Part shown: positions 8,968 through 18,142 of the stretch, in pieces
Layout: every line of letters starts with the position of its first letter
Position numbering within the stretch: position 1 is the stretch's first letter
Source of the DNA: Enterobacteriaceae bacterium RIT693
Lineage (GTDB): Bacteria; Pseudomonadota; Gammaproteobacteria; Enterobacterales; Enterobacteriaceae
Reading direction: 5' to 3'
Assembly (NCBI GenBank): GCA_009668225.1
Contig: WJYK01000020.1
Location: forward strand, 1-64,000
DNA: 64,000 nucleotides
Notes under the pieces: model-generated
The model's database searches: none
Told to the model about the DNA's origin: nothing
Seen by the model: only the letters and a program-made list of their open reading frames with translations
Translations under genes and position numbers: made by a program

Positions 8968-9720
8968 ATGTTAAAAACACAGCTTAAGCAAACAGGCTTT
9001 TTGGGCAAGTCGCTGCTTGCCGTCGCGATCGTCACAACAACGACAGCATCCTACGCAGCCGAAAGTATTGATCAACTGGCGACACGCATCGGTATGGACC
9101 ATTTTCGGGATGCGATCAAAAAAGGAGATCGCAACGCATTTATAACGCTTCCAGCAAAGGGATACAAAAACGGTTTAACCGGGCTGCTGCTTAAAACAAA
9201 TGCTTACATCGATCCTGAATACAGTTTTGCTGATTGTGACGTGGATACGGTTATCGTTTCTGTTCAAGAACACAAAACGCTTCCCGGTTGTCGTGTCTCT
9301 TTAAAACTGGCAACAAAAGACCCAAATGGCAGCTATCGCGACAAGGGGATTCGCGTTGAGTATGCGATTGCCACGGGGTCTCAAAAGTTTATCGCCAACA
9401 ATTCCACCTGGGCGCAGCACGTTATCTCGGGAGACAAAATGCTTGAAGGTGCGCTTCGGCCTGCCAAAGTAACCAATCAAACAGAGCAGATGTGTATGGG
9501 TATGGCTCAATTCACCGCAAACGTAACCGAAGGCCGAAACGGTGGAATGACCAAAAATGAGTATTATCAGCGACTTGATAATATGAATAGCAAATCAGAT
9601 GTCACTCCCCAGATGATCGCGCTTTATAAAAGCTTCGTCGACTACGTGTATGCCCATCCTAAACAAGACGGTAAGGTTTCAGCCGCGTTTATTTACACTA
9701 ACTGCATGAATAAATTCTGA
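8968..9720 (+). CDS. Secreted protein of unknown function
   Basis: A 250-residue protein with a clear Sec signal peptide (positive start, hydrophobic core 'SLLAVAIVTTTT', cleavage after 'SYA'). GAGGAAA precedes the ATG at good spacing. The mature part has Cys residues near 'FADCDVD', 'LPGCRVS', 'EQMCMGMAQ' and 'TNCMNKF', an even number suited to periplasmic disulfides. The C-terminal third ('CMGMAQF...GMTKNEYYQRL...YTNC') resembles small periplasmic helical domains such as those in some effector-immunity proteins, but this is only a resemblance. It is monocistronic beside glyU in the accessory block. I cannot assign a function. Confidence 0.75.
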   Translation: MLKTQLKQTGFLGKSLLAVAIVTTTTASYAAESIDQLATRIGMDHFRDAIKKGDRNAFITLPAKGYKNGLTGLLLKTNAYIDPEYSFADCDVDTVIVSVQEHKTLPGCRVSLKLATKDPNGSYRDKGIRVEYAIATGSQKFIANNSTWAQHVISGDKMLEGALRPAKVTNQTEQMCMGMAQFTANVTEGRNGGMTKNEYYQRLDNMNSKSDVTPQMIALYKSFVDYVYAHPKQDGKVSAAFIYTNCMNKF

Positions 9721-9897
9721 TTGACTACGAACCCGATATTACCGGAACGGTGATCCGCAGAACGTAGATCCCACTGGAACGTCGATAAAGATTATCACGC
9801 TGAGCCATCGGCTGTATCACTCCGTTGTAGGAGGATCACGAGCGCCGTCACGTATGAATCAGAAAAAAGCAGAGGAATGAATACGTTAGGGAAAGTC

Positions 9898-9971
9898 TGG
9901 AGCGGGCGAAGGGAATCGAACCCTCGTATAGAGCTTGGGAAGCTCTCGTTCTACCATTGAACTACGCCCGC
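9898..9971 (-). tRNA. glyU: tRNA-Gly (anticodon CCC), CCA encoded
   Basis: Reading the minus strand from 9971 gives a complete cloverleaf: acceptor GCGGGCG, D-arm with GTTCAATGGTAGAAC, anticodon loop CTTCCCAAG, T-arm GAGGGTTCGATTCCCTT and 3' TCCA. It matches E. coli glyU essentially base for base. Its 3' end faces the accessory block to the left. In E. coli the ETT2 island lies beside this tRNA. Confidence 0.97.
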
Positions 9972-10059
9972 TTTGAGGTGCGTTAGGCATTATAGACTTT
10001 CAGTCCGCGCTGGCAAGTGCCTTTCCTTCCAGGTGATGGTTTTTCAAGCACTTTTTGTA

Positions 10060-10812
10060 TTAACACGACGGTTTAAGGTAGCGCTGCGGGTCGATCGCCG
10101 TGGCGCGATAGCGAATCTGGAAGTGTAAGCGAACCGAGTCCGCCCCCGTGTTACCCATAGTAGATATCTTCTGCCCGGCCCGGACTTTCTCACCGGTATT
10201 GACCAGCATCGTATCATTGTGAGCATAGGCGGTGATGTACTCTTCGCTGTGCTTAATCATTATCAGATTGCCATAGCCGCGCAGCTGGTTGCCTACGTAA
10301 ACCACCGTTCCGGCAGCCGAGGCATAAATTGGCTGCCCGCGAGAGCCTGAAATGTCGATGCCTTTGTTTCCACCATCGCTGCTTGAGAACGGCTCAACAA
10401 TGTTCCCCTTCGTCGGCCACAGCCAGCAACGCGCCCCCACCGGCGGCGGCGCAGCTTTGGCAATAGCGGTGTTTTGGGAACGTGACGGTGCAGAGGTGCT
10501 TTTTGCCGTCGCGGTATTTTTAGGCCTGCTCGCCGATGCAGAACCTTTCACGCGAATCCGCTGGCCAACCTGCAGAGTATAAGGCGCAGAAATACCGTTC
10601 AGCCGGGCGAGTTCGCCCACGCTACTGCCGGACATTCGGGAGATTTTAGAGAGCGTATCCCCCCGTTTCACGGTGTAAACCGCGCCGCTGAAGGTGCCTT
10701 CGTTTCGGGTGCTTTTCGTCGATTTTGAGGAGGAGCAGGCCGTCAGCAGCAGGCTCATCATGATAATCAAAGCCGTTATGTGCCAGCGTTTAAAGATGCT
10801 TTCCTTGCGCAA
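10060..10812 (-). CDS. ygeR: LysM/M23 lipoprotein, amidase activator YgeR (ActS)
   Basis: Outer-membrane lipoprotein that in E. coli activates cell-wall amidases during envelope stress. It has 250 residues with a lipobox ending 'LLLTAC' (about residue 26), a LysM domain starting at 'YTVKRGDTLSKIS' (about 46-90), a Ser/Thr/Ala-rich linker and a C-terminal LytM (M23) domain. The LytM domain is degenerate: the usual zinc His of HxGxD is Asn ('NKGID') and the HLHF motif is 'RLHF'. This fits an activator rather than an enzyme and is shared with E. coli YgeR. It follows glyU as in E. coli but lies directly beside lysS, because the xdh-idi genes are absent. Confidence 0.93.
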   Translation of the reverse strand: MRKESIFKRWHITALIIMMSLLLTACSSSKSTKSTRNEGTFSGAVYTVKRGDTLSKISRMSGSSVGELARLNGISAPYTLQVGQRIRVKGSASASRPKNTATAKSTSAPSRSQNTAIAKAAPPPVGARCWLWPTKGNIVEPFSSSDGGNKGIDISGSRGQPIYASAAGTVVYVGNQLRGYGNLIMIKHSEEYITAYAHNDTMLVNTGEKVRAGQKISTMGNTGADSVRLHFQIRYRATAIDPQRYLKPSC

Positions 10813-10852
10813 ACCAGTCCCCGGAAACGTCGGTTAACTAGAGAGTATTCCC

Positions 10853-10871
10853 TCCCCGGTGGGGAGGGATG
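10853..10871. terminator. GC-rich hairpin between lysS and ygeR
   Basis: CCCTCCCC-GGT-GGGGAGGG, just after the lysS stop. It probably ends or processes the prfB-lysS transcript, although no long T run follows on either strand. Confidence 0.5.
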
Positions 10872-10877
10872 AGGGTA

Positions 10878-12395
10878 TTACTTCGTCGGGCGCAGAGCCG
10901 GGAACAGGATAACGTCGCGAATGGTGTGGCTGTTGGTAAACAGCATAACCATACGGTCGATACCGATGCCCAGACCCGCCGTTGGTGGCAGGCCGTGTTC
11001 CAGCGCGGTGACGTAGTCTTCGTCGAAGAACATCGCTTCGTCGTCGCCTGCATCTTTCGCCGCAACCTGGTCCGCAAAGCGCTGAGCCTGGTCTTCCGCA
11101 TCGTTCAGCTCGGAGAAGCCGTTACCGATTTCACGGCCGCCGATGAAGAACTCAAAGCGATCGGTGATTTCTGGATTCACGTCGTTACGGCGCGCCAGCG
11201 GAGAGACTTCTGCCGGGTATTCGGTGATGAAGGTCGGCTGAATCAGGTGGCTTTCTGCCACTTCTTCGAAGATCTCCGTCACAACACGGCCCAGACCCCA
11301 GCTCTTCTCGATTTTGATACCGATGGATTGTGCAATCGCCACGGCCTTGTTCATATCGTCAAGGTCGTCGATATTGGTTTCAGGGCGGTGTTTTTTGATG
11401 GCCTCACGCATAGTGAGTTTTTCAAACGGCTTGCCGAAATCGAAGATCTCTTCACCGTATTTCACTTCGGTGGTACCCAGAACGTCCTGCGCCAGGGTGC
11501 GGAACAGGGATTCAGTCAGTTCAATCAGATCTTTGTAATCCGCATAAGCCATGTAGAGTTCCATCATAGTGAACTCTGGGTTATGGCGCGGAGAGATACC
11601 TTCGTTACGGAAGTTACGGTTGATCTCGAATACGCGATCGAACCCCCCCACCACCAGGCGCTTCAGGTACAGCTCAGGCGCAATACGCAGGTACATATCG
11701 ATGTCCAGCGCATTATGATGAGTGATGAACGGACGCGCGGACGCGCCGCCAGGGATCACCTGCATCATCGGGGTTTCGACTTCCATAAAGTCGCGGCCAA
11801 CCATGAATTTACGGATGCCGGCCATGATCTGCGAACGCACTTTGAAAGTGTTACGGGAGTCATCGTTAGAGATGAGGTCAAGGTAACGCTGGCGGTAGCG
11901 AGTTTCCTGATCGGCCAGGCCGTGGAATTTATCCGGCAGCGGGCGCAGTGCCTTGGTCAGCAAACGCAGTTCGGTACAGTGAATGGACAGCTCGCCGGTT
12001 TTGGTTTTGAACAGCTTACCGCGGGCGCCGAGGATATCGCCCAGGTCCCACTTTTTGAACTGTTCGTTGTAGATACCTTCCGGCAGGTCGTCGCGGGAAA
12101 CGTACAGCTGAATGCGGCCGCCAACATCCTGCAGGGTCACAAAGGACGCTTTGCCCATAATACGGCGAGTCATCATACGACCAGCAACGCAAACTTCTAC
12201 ACCCAGTGCTTCCAGCTCTTCGTTCTCTTTCGTGTCGAAGTCAGCATGCAGTTGGTCTGAGGTGTGGTCACGACGGAAGTCGTTCGGGAAAGCGATGCCC
12301 TGCTCACGCAGAGCAGCCAGCTTCTCGCGGCGCGCTTTCAGTTCATTATTAAGATCGACTGCCGCGTCTACGCCCTGTGCTTGTTGTTCAGACAT
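10878..12395 (-). CDS. lysS: Lysyl-tRNA synthetase, class II
   Basis: Charges tRNA-Lys with lysine in the cytoplasm. The 505 residues (same as E. coli) comprise an N-terminal OB-fold anticodon-binding domain (about 60-170) and a class II catalytic core. Motif 2 is '[14 protein letters not shown]' and motif 3 is '[12 protein letters not shown]' near the C-terminus. The ATG at 12395 lies 9 bases after the prfB stop, the conserved prfB-lysS operon arrangement, so expression depends partly on read-through from prfB. Confidence 0.98.
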   Translation of the reverse strand: MSEQQAQGVDAAVDLNNELKARREKLAALREQGIAFPNDFRRDHTSDQLHADFDTKENEELEALGVEVCVAGRMMTRRIMGKASFVTLQDVGGRIQLYVSRDDLPEGIYNEQFKKWDLGDILGARGKLFKTKTGELSIHCTELRLLTKALRPLPDKFHGLADQETRYRQRYLDLISNDDSRNTFKVRSQIMAGIRKFMVGRDFMEVETPMMQVIPGGASARPFITHHNALDIDMYLRIAPELYLKRLVVGGFDRVFEINRNFRNEGISPRHNPEFTMMELYMAYADYKDLIELTESLFRTLAQDVLGTTEVKYGEEIFDFGKPFEKLTMREAIKKHRPETNIDDLDDMNKAVAIAQSIGIKIEKSWGLGRVVTEIFEEVAESHLIQPTFITEYPAEVSPLARRNDVNPEITDRFEFFIGGREIGNGFSELNDAEDQAQRFADQVAAKDAGDDEAMFFDEDYVTALEHGLPPTAGLGIGIDRMVMLFTNSHTIRDVILFPALRPTK

Positions 12396-12404
12396 GTTGG
12401 TTCC

Positions 12405-13503
12405 TCATAACCCTGCTTTCAAACTTGCTTCGATAAATTTGTCCAGATCGCCGTCCAGTACCGCCTGCGTGTTGCGGGTTTCAACCCCGGTACGCAGATC
12501 TTTAATACGGGAGTCGTCGAGGACGTAAGAACGAATCTGGCTGCCCCAGCCGATATCCGATTTGTTGTCTTCCAGCGCCTGCTTCTCAGCATTCTTTTTC
12601 TGCATTTCCAGCTCGTACAGCTTCGCTTTCATCTGCTTCATGGCCTGATCTTTGTTCTTATGCTGCGAACGGTCGTTCTGGCACTGGGTAACGGTACCGG
12701 TTGGGACGTGGGTAATACGCACCGCAGATTCCGTACGGTTAACGTGCTGACCACCCGCCCCGGACGCGCGATAAACGTCGATGCGCAGATCCGCCGGGTT
12801 GATGTCAATATCAATGTCGTCGTCCACTTCCGGGTAAACAAACGCGGAGCTGAACGAAGTATGGCGGCGGCCACCGGAGTCAAACGGACTCTTACGCACC
12901 AGGCGATGCACGCCGGTTTCAGTACGCAGCCAGCCAAAAGCGTAATCGCCCTGAATACGGATAGTCACGGATTTGATACCCGCGACTTCGCCTTCGGACT
13001 CTTCAATAATTTCGGTTTTAAAACCACGAGCTTCTGCCCAGCGCAGGTACATACGCTCAAGCATGCTCGCCCAGTCTTGCGCTTCCGTACCGCCGGAACC
13101 TGCCTGGATATCGATGTAGCAGTCAGCGCTGTCGTACTCGCCAGAGAACATGCGGCGGAATTCAAGCTGTGCCAGCTTGGCGTCCAGCAGATCCAGCTCG
13201 GCAACGGCCTCGTTAAAGGTCTCTTCGTCGTCGGCCTCTACCGCCAGCTCCAGCAAGCCGGAAACATCTTCAAGGCCCTGAGCCATTTGATCTAAGGTGT
13301 CGACAATCGCTTCCAGCGCGGAACGTTCTTTACCCAGCGCCTGTGCGCGTTCAGGTTCGTTCCAGACATCGGGCTGTTCCAGCTCGGCGTTTACTTCTTC
13401 GAGGCGCTCTTTCTTGGCATCGTAGTCAAAGATACCCCCTAAGAACGTCGCTGCGCTCTGTGAGGTCCTGGATGCGGCTTTTTACCGGGTTAATTTCAAA
13501 CAT
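12405..13503 (-). CDS. prfB: Peptide chain release factor 2 (programmed +1 frameshift)
   Basis: Recognises UGA and UAA stop codons and triggers peptide release. The gene starts at ATG 13503 ([10 protein letters not shown]...), and codon 26 is an in-frame TGA (13428-13426). Just before it are the Shine-Dalgarno-like AGGGGG and the slippery CTT TGA C, the autoregulatory frameshift site of prfB. After the +1 shift the frame runs to 12405, giving 365 residues as in E. coli. The tripeptide anticodon 'SPF' (in 'KSPFDSGG') and the catalytic 'GGQ' (in 'GAGGQHVN') are intact. When RF2 is scarce, slow termination at the TGA favours the shift and restores synthesis. Confidence 0.98.
13426..13440 (-). 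promoter_or_regulatory. prfB +1 ribosomal frameshift site
   Basis: Minus-strand reading AGGGGGTATCTTTGAC: internal Shine-Dalgarno, then CUU at the shift codon and UGA stop. This is the conserved RF2 autoregulation signal. The upstream 25-codon frame and the downstream frame join only by skipping one T. Confidence 0.97.
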
Positions 13504-13643
13504 GCTTAATTTCTTATGTTGATTTCAGAAGACGAAATGCGGTCGTAAACCGGAAAGTTTACCGGATCTACGCCGCATTTTGTAGCATTGTCCCTGACAT
13601 ATAGCCAAGTAATTAGCATTGCAGCAAGGCGGCAATGGACGCA

Positions 13644-13677
13644 TCCCGAATCACATACCTGTGTAAGTGATTCGGGA
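13644..13677. repeat. Palindromic intergenic element, recJ-prfB gap
   Basis: Perfect 11-base inverted repeat TCCCGAATCAC / GTGATTCGGGA around a 12-base loop. The flanks ('GCAGCAAGGCGGCAA', 'GAGCGAGAGCAG') resemble a common class of enterobacterial intergenic palindromes with a GTAAGTGA core. It lies in the 216-base recJ-prfB gap, which also carries the prfB promoter. Family assignment is tentative. Confidence 0.5.
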
Positions 13678-13719
13678 GAGCGAGAGCAGTTAACGCCGCG
13701 GTAACGTCAAGAATGCAGA

Positions 13720-15453
13720 CTATATTGGCCAGAGGTGATCGATGAGCAACTGCACGCTTCGGTTACCGCGAAACTCGTTCACGTCCAGCTTGTAGGCCAG
13801 CTCAACTTCACGCACGCCGTTGTCCGGCCAGCAGGTGGTATCAACATTAAAGGCGATACCGTCAAGCAGTGGACCACCGCCAATCGGCTCCACCATCACC
13901 TTGAGGTGCCGCTCGCCTACCAGCCGCTGCTGAAGAATTCGGAACTTGCCGTCAAACAGCGGCTCCGGGAACATTTGCCCCCACGGCCCGGCATCGCGCA
14001 GCATCTCAGCGACTTCAAGCGTCATCTCTTGCGCAGAAAGCGGGCCATCGGACCAGATTTCCCCCTGCAATAGCGCGGGGTCCAGCCACTCACCAACCAG
14101 GTCGCCGAAGCGCTGGCGGAACTCCTCAAAGCGAGCCTCTTCCAGCGACAGCCCTGCGGCCATCGCATGACCGCCAAATTTTAGCATCAGGCCTGGATAG
14201 AGCGTGTCGAGGCGCTCTAACGCATCGCGCATATGCAGCCCCTGCACCGAACGGCCAGAACCCTTTAATGTGCCGTCCCCGGCGGGTGCAAATGCAATCA
14301 CTGGACGATGGAACCGCTCTTTAATGCGCGAAGCAAGGATACCGACCACGCCCTGGTGCCACTCCGGATGATACATCGCCAGCCCGTAGGGCAGCGTTTC
14401 GCTGCTGCGCTCCAGCTGTTCACAAAGCGTCAGTGCTTCAACCTGCATCCCCTGCTCAATCTCTTTGCGTGTCTGATTCAACGCATCAAGTTCATTGGCA
14501 AGCATTCGCGCTTCACCAATGTTTTCGCTGAGCAGCAGCGCCACGCCAACCGACATGTCGTCCAGTCTTCCAGCGGCGTTAAGCCGCGGTCCCAGCGCAA
14601 ACCCTAAATCGCTGGCGGCAATTTTTTGCGGTTCACGATTCGCCACTTCAAGCAGTGCCCGAATGCCTGGGCGGCATTTACCCGCGCGAATGCGGCTTAG
14701 TCCCTGCCAGGTCAGAATACGGTTGTTGGCATCCAGCGGCACCACGTCTGCCACGGTGCCCAGCGCCACCAAATCGAGCAGCTCGGCCAGATTAGGAATG
14801 GCCAGCCCACGCTGTTCGAACCAGCCGTTATCACGCAGATGCGTGCGCAGCGCCAGCATCAGATAAAACGCGACGCCGACACCGGCCAGAGATTTAGACG
14901 GAAACTCGCAGTCTGCGAGATTCGGGTTAATGATCGCTTCGGCGGCGGGAAGTGTTTCCCCCGGCAGGTGGTGATCGGTAACCAGCACCGGGATACCCAG
15001 CGCATGGGCTCGCTCAACGCCCGCATGAGAGGAGATCCCGTTGTCGACGGTCACTATCATCTGCGCGCCGCGGGCGTGAGCCTGATCGACCACTTCCGGG
15101 CTAAGTCCATAACCATCTTCAAAACGGTTGGGTACAAGATAACCAATATTCTCAGCGCCCATGCTGCGCAGTGCCAGGACGCTTAGCGCGGTACTGGTCG
15201 CCCCGTCGGCGTCAAAGTCACCCACCACAATAATGCGCAGCCCTTCGCGAAAGGCGCTGTAAAGCATGGCGACAGCCTGCTCGACACCACTGAGCTGCTG
15301 CCACGGCAGCATCCCTTTAACACCACGTTCGAGATCCTGCTCATCGCGTACGCCACGGCTGGCATATAACCGCTGTAACAGAGAAGGCAGCGTAGCCGGA
15401 AGCGCCACCGAGCTGTCTATAGCCCGGCGGCGGAGTTGCGTTTGCTGTTTCAC
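13720..15453 (-). CDS. recJ: Single-strand-specific 5'-3' exonuclease RecJ
   Basis: Degrades single-stranded DNA 5' to 3' in RecF-pathway recombination, mismatch repair and rescue of stalled forks. The 577 residues match E. coli in length. DHH-superfamily metal motifs are visible: 'DFDADGATSTA' (about residue 80), 'TVDNGISS' and 'VTDHHLPG' (about 160), with the DHHA1 and OB domains behind. The start is GTG at 15453, six bases after the dsbC stop, so xerD-dsbC-recJ form one operon on the minus strand. The ribosome-binding site is weak. Confidence 0.97.
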   Translation of the reverse strand: MKQQTQLRRRAIDSSVALPATLPSLLQRLYASRGVRDEQDLERGVKGMLPWQQLSGVEQAVAMLYSAFREGLRIIVVGDFDADGATSTALSVLALRSMGAENIGYLVPNRFEDGYGLSPEVVDQAHARGAQMIVTVDNGISSHAGVERAHALGIPVLVTDHHLPGETLPAAEAIINPNLADCEFPSKSLAGVGVAFYLMLALRTHLRDNGWFEQRGLAIPNLAELLDLVALGTVADVVPLDANNRILTWQGLSRIRAGKCRPGIRALLEVANREPQKIAASDLGFALGPRLNAAGRLDDMSVGVALLLSENIGEARMLANELDALNQTRKEIEQGMQVEALTLCEQLERSSETLPYGLAMYHPEWHQGVVGILASRIKERFHRPVIAFAPAGDGTLKGSGRSVQGLHMRDALERLDTLYPGLMLKFGGHAMAAGLSLEEARFEEFRQRFGDLVGEWLDPALLQGEIWSDGPLSAQEMTLEVAEMLRDAGPWGQMFPEPLFDGKFRILQQRLVGERHLKVMVEPIGGGPLLDGIAFNVDTTCWPDNGVREVELAYKLDVNEFRGNRSVQLLIDHLWPI

Positions 15454-15459
15454 CCGAGA

Positions 15460-16176
15460 TTAACCACCTGTTTTCATCAGCTGTTTGTGGGCATCCAGCA
15501 TCTGTTTCATTTCTTTCGGCCCCTGATAGCCAGGGATCATGCTGCCGTTACTCAGGACAATCGCCGGCGTCCCCTGCACGCCAAGCTGTACGCCGAGGTT
15601 GTAGTGGTTAGCCAGGTTGATGTCGCAGCTTGCCGGAGCAACGTCGCCGCCCTTCATTGCGGCATCAAACGCTTTGTTGCGGTCTTTTGCGCACCAGATG
15701 GACTTCATATCGCTTTCAGCCTGGCTTTTCAGCCCCTGACGCGGGAAGGCCAGATAGCGCACGGTGATCCCGAGCGCGTTATAGTCGCTCATCTCTTCGT
15801 GCAGCTTGTGACAGTAACCGCAGGTGATATCAGTGAATACCGTAATCACGTGCTGTTCCTTCGGCGCTTTATAGATAATCATCTCTTTTTCCAGCGCGTT
15901 CAGCTTGCCAACCAGCAGCTGGTTAGTCACATTGATCGGCTGCGCGCCGCTCACATCGTAAAGCGGCCCCTGAATCACATGCTTGCCGTCTTCGGTGACG
16001 TAGAGCACGCCGCTGTCGGTGAGCACGGTTTTCATCCCGGCAACCGGCGCAGCCTGGATGTCTGATCCCTGTACGCCCAGCTTCGCCAGTGATTGTTTAA
16101 TGGCGGCGTCATCCGCGTGGGCAAAACCGGAAACTGAAGCGGCCAGCAGCGAAAGCAGCCAAAAACCTTTTTTCAT
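15460..16176 (-). CDS. dsbC: Thiol:disulfide isomerase DsbC
   Basis: Periplasmic homodimeric isomerase that corrects wrong disulfides and is kept reduced by DsbD. The ATG at 16176 gives a clean signal peptide (MKKGFWLLSLLAASVSGFAHA, cleaved before DDAA) with AAGGAAT upstream. A longer in-frame start exists at 16206 but would spoil the signal peptide. The 238-residue product has an N-terminal dimerisation domain and a thioredoxin fold with the active site 'CGYC' (in 'DITCGYCHKLHEE'). It lies between xerD and recJ as in E. coli. Confidence 0.97.
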   Translation of the reverse strand: MKKGFWLLSLLAASVSGFAHADDAAIKQSLAKLGVQGSDIQAAPVAGMKTVLTDSGVLYVTEDGKHVIQGPLYDVSGAQPINVTNQLLVGKLNALEKEMIIYKAPKEQHVITVFTDITCGYCHKLHEEMSDYNALGITVRYLAFPRQGLKSQAESDMKSIWCAKDRNKAFDAAMKGGDVAPASCDINLANHYNLGVQLGVQGTPAIVLSNGSMIPGYQGPKEMKQMLDAHKQLMKTGG

Positions 16177-16202
16177 GAGGATTCCTTTATCTCTTGTGGC
16201 AC

Positions 16203-17099
16203 TCACGCTCGAGGGTGGTGCTGTTGATGAAGCTGACGTAAACGCGCCGTCGCTACATGTGTATAAATTTGTGTGGTGGACAAATCACTATGGCCCAGCA
16301 GCATCTGTACGACACGAAGATCCGCGCCATGGTTCAGCAGGTGGGTGGCAAAAGCGTGCCGCAAAACGTGCGGAGACAATTTTTCACTGTCGATGCCAGC
16401 CAATACGGCATAGTGCTTAATGCGATGCCAGAAGGTTTGCCGCGTCATCTGCTGGGCACGACTGCTGGGGAACAAAACGTCCAGCGACTGCCCGTTAAGC
16501 ATTTCCAGGCGGCCATACTTCAGGTATTGCTCAATCCAGTAAACAGCCTCCTCGCCCAGCGGCACCAGACGCTCTTTATTGCCTTTACCGAGCACGCGAA
16601 CCACGCCCTGCCGCAGGCTGATATCGCTCATCGTTAGCCCAACCAGCTCCGACACGCGCAGCCCCGTTGCGTAAAGCACTTCAAGCATCGCTTTATCGCG
16701 CAGCTCAATGGGCTGGTCGGTGCAGGGAGACTGCAACAGCCGCTCGACCTGCGCCTCACTTAAATCTTTCGGCAAGCGCTGGGGCAGTTTAGGGGATGAA
16801 AGCAGCGCGCTGGGATCGTCCTCGCGCATTTTTTCACGATACAGATACTGAAATAATCGCCGCATGGCGCTCAGTAACCGCGCAGAGCTGGTGGCTTTAT
16901 AACCGCCCTCAATACGCTCCGCAAGCAGCGCCTGTAAATCCGCAGCCTGAACGGTTAAAAAACTGCGCTGCTGACGCTGCAGCCACTCTGCCACCATAGT
17001 GAGATCGCGACGATAAGAACTGAGCGTATTTTCAGCCAGATTTCTCTCCAGCCATAGCGCATCCAGAAATTGTTCGATACGGGTCTTATCCTGCTCCAC
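16203..17099 (-). CDS. xerD: Tyrosine recombinase XerD
   Basis: Resolves chromosome dimers at dif together with XerC and FtsK, and is used by some mobile elements. The GTG at 17099, preceded by GGGAG, gives 298 residues, the exact E. coli length. A longer frame up to 17162 adds 21 unrelated residues. Catalytic residues are intact: Arg in 'ATGLRVSEL', Lys in 'GKGNKERLV', 'HVLRHAFATH', His in 'LLGHSDLSTTQ' and Tyr in 'QIYTHV'. First gene of the xerD-dsbC-recJ run. Confidence 0.96.
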   Translation of the reverse strand: MEQDKTRIEQFLDALWLERNLAENTLSSYRRDLTMVAEWLQRQQRSFLTVQAADLQALLAERIEGGYKATSSARLLSAMRRLFQYLYREKMREDDPSALLSSPKLPQRLPKDLSEAQVERLLQSPCTDQPIELRDKAMLEVLYATGLRVSELVGLTMSDISLRQGVVRVLGKGNKERLVPLGEEAVYWIEQYLKYGRLEMLNGQSLDVLFPSSRAQQMTRQTFWHRIKHYAVLAGIDSEKLSPHVLRHAFATHLLNHGADLRVVQMLLGHSDLSTTQIYTHVATARLRQLHQQHHPRA

Positions 17100-17201
17100 T
17101 CTCGACTCCCACTTTGGCGAATTGTGTCCATTATGCATGATGGCGGGCGGGATCTGGTACACTTGGCCATCTGTACGCTATTAAAATGAGTTGTTACTGT
17201 T

Positions 17202-17723
17202 ATGAACATTGGTCTTTTTTACGGCTCCAGCACCTGCTACACCGAAATGGCGGCCGAAAAAATTCGCGACATCATTGGTCCGGAGCTGGTGACGCTGCAT
17301 AACCTGAAAGACGATACTCCGGCCATGATGGAGCAGTATGATGTTTTGATCCTCGGCATCCCGACCTGGGACTTTGGCGAGCTACAGGAAGACTGGGAAG
17401 CCGTTTGGCCACAGTTAGATGAGCTGAATCTGGATGGTAAACTCGTGGCGTTGTACGGAATGGGTGACCAGCTTGGCTATGGTGAATGGTTCCTTGACGC
17501 GCTTGGTATGCTGCACGACAAGCTGGCGCCTCGCGGTGCACAGTTTATTGGCTACTGGCCAACCGAAGGTTACGAATTTACCAGTCCCAAACCGGTTATT
17601 GCAGACGGGCAGCTGTTTGTTGGCCTGGCGCTGGATGAAACCAACCAGTACGACCTGAGCGACGAACGCATTGAAACCTGGTGCGAGCAAATTCTTGGCG
17701 AAATGGCCGAGCGTTTCGCCTAA
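17202..17723 (+). CDS. fldB: Flavodoxin 2
   Basis: FMN-binding electron carrier, in E. coli a SoxRS-induced paralogue of FldA. The 173 residues have the phosphate-binding loop 'GSSTCYTE' at the N-terminus and the isoalloxazine-contacting '[13 protein letters not shown]' and '[13 protein letters not shown]' loops of long-chain flavodoxins. It is transcribed away from xerD and ends overlapping the ygfX stop by four bases tail-to-tail. Confidence 0.96.
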   Translation: MNIGLFYGSSTCYTEMAAEKIRDIIGPELVTLHNLKDDTPAMMEQYDVLILGIPTWDFGELQEDWEAVWPQLDELNLDGKLVALYGMGDQLGYGEWFLDALGMLHDKLAPRGAQFIGYWPTEGYEFTSPKPVIADGQLFVGLALDETNQYDLSDERIETWCEQILGEMAERFA

Positions 17724-18142
17724 ACCTGCCCGCTTCTGCTCGCCTGTTGTTGCATCAGCAGGCGGCGTAAATCACGCCATTCACCGATATCCATGCTGTC
17801 AGCGGCCAGCCAAAGATGCTGGCAACGGTGCTTACCCGGCCGACGCAGTCTTAGCATCACGCCGCTATCTATCACCCACGGATTACCGACAATATCCCAG
17901 TCACGCCCTTGCCAACGCAGACGAAAATCCGTCAACAGTTTGATTTCACCCTGACGTGCGTGAATACGGCGCTGGCTGCGCACGCTGTCGAAAACCACAA
18001 GAGAGAGCAGCAGCATCCAGATGAGCGTGTAGCTCATCGGCCACGGCATCAGCAGCACAAGTAGCGCCACCAGGCCATGGAGGAGCAATGAAAGCCACTG
18101 CGCTCGCCAGGAAACCCGAAGATCAGATTGCCACAGGACCAC
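17720..18142 (-). CDS. ygfX: Inner-membrane protein YgfX (CptA)
   Basis: A 140-residue protein with two adjacent transmembrane helices near the N-terminus (about residues 16-55) and a soluble C-terminal domain. In E. coli it has been described as a toxin affecting MreB/FtsZ (CptA) and is a conserved partner of sdhE. It overlaps the end of sdhE by 20 bases, so the two are co-transcribed. Its biochemical role remains uncertain even in E. coli. Confidence 0.93.
   Translation of the reverse strand: MVLWQSDLRVSWRAQWLSLLLHGLVALLVLLMPWPMSYTLIWMLLLSLVVFDSVRSQRRIHARQGEIKLLTDFRLRWQGRDWDIVGNPWVIDSGVMLRLRRPGKHRCQHLWLAADSMDIGEWRDLRRLLMQQQASRSGQV

Noticed and set aside
9721..9897. Integrase remnant or att direct repeat beside glyU
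   Set aside because: No frame resembles an integrase and no second copy of the tRNA 3' end is seen in 1-9897.
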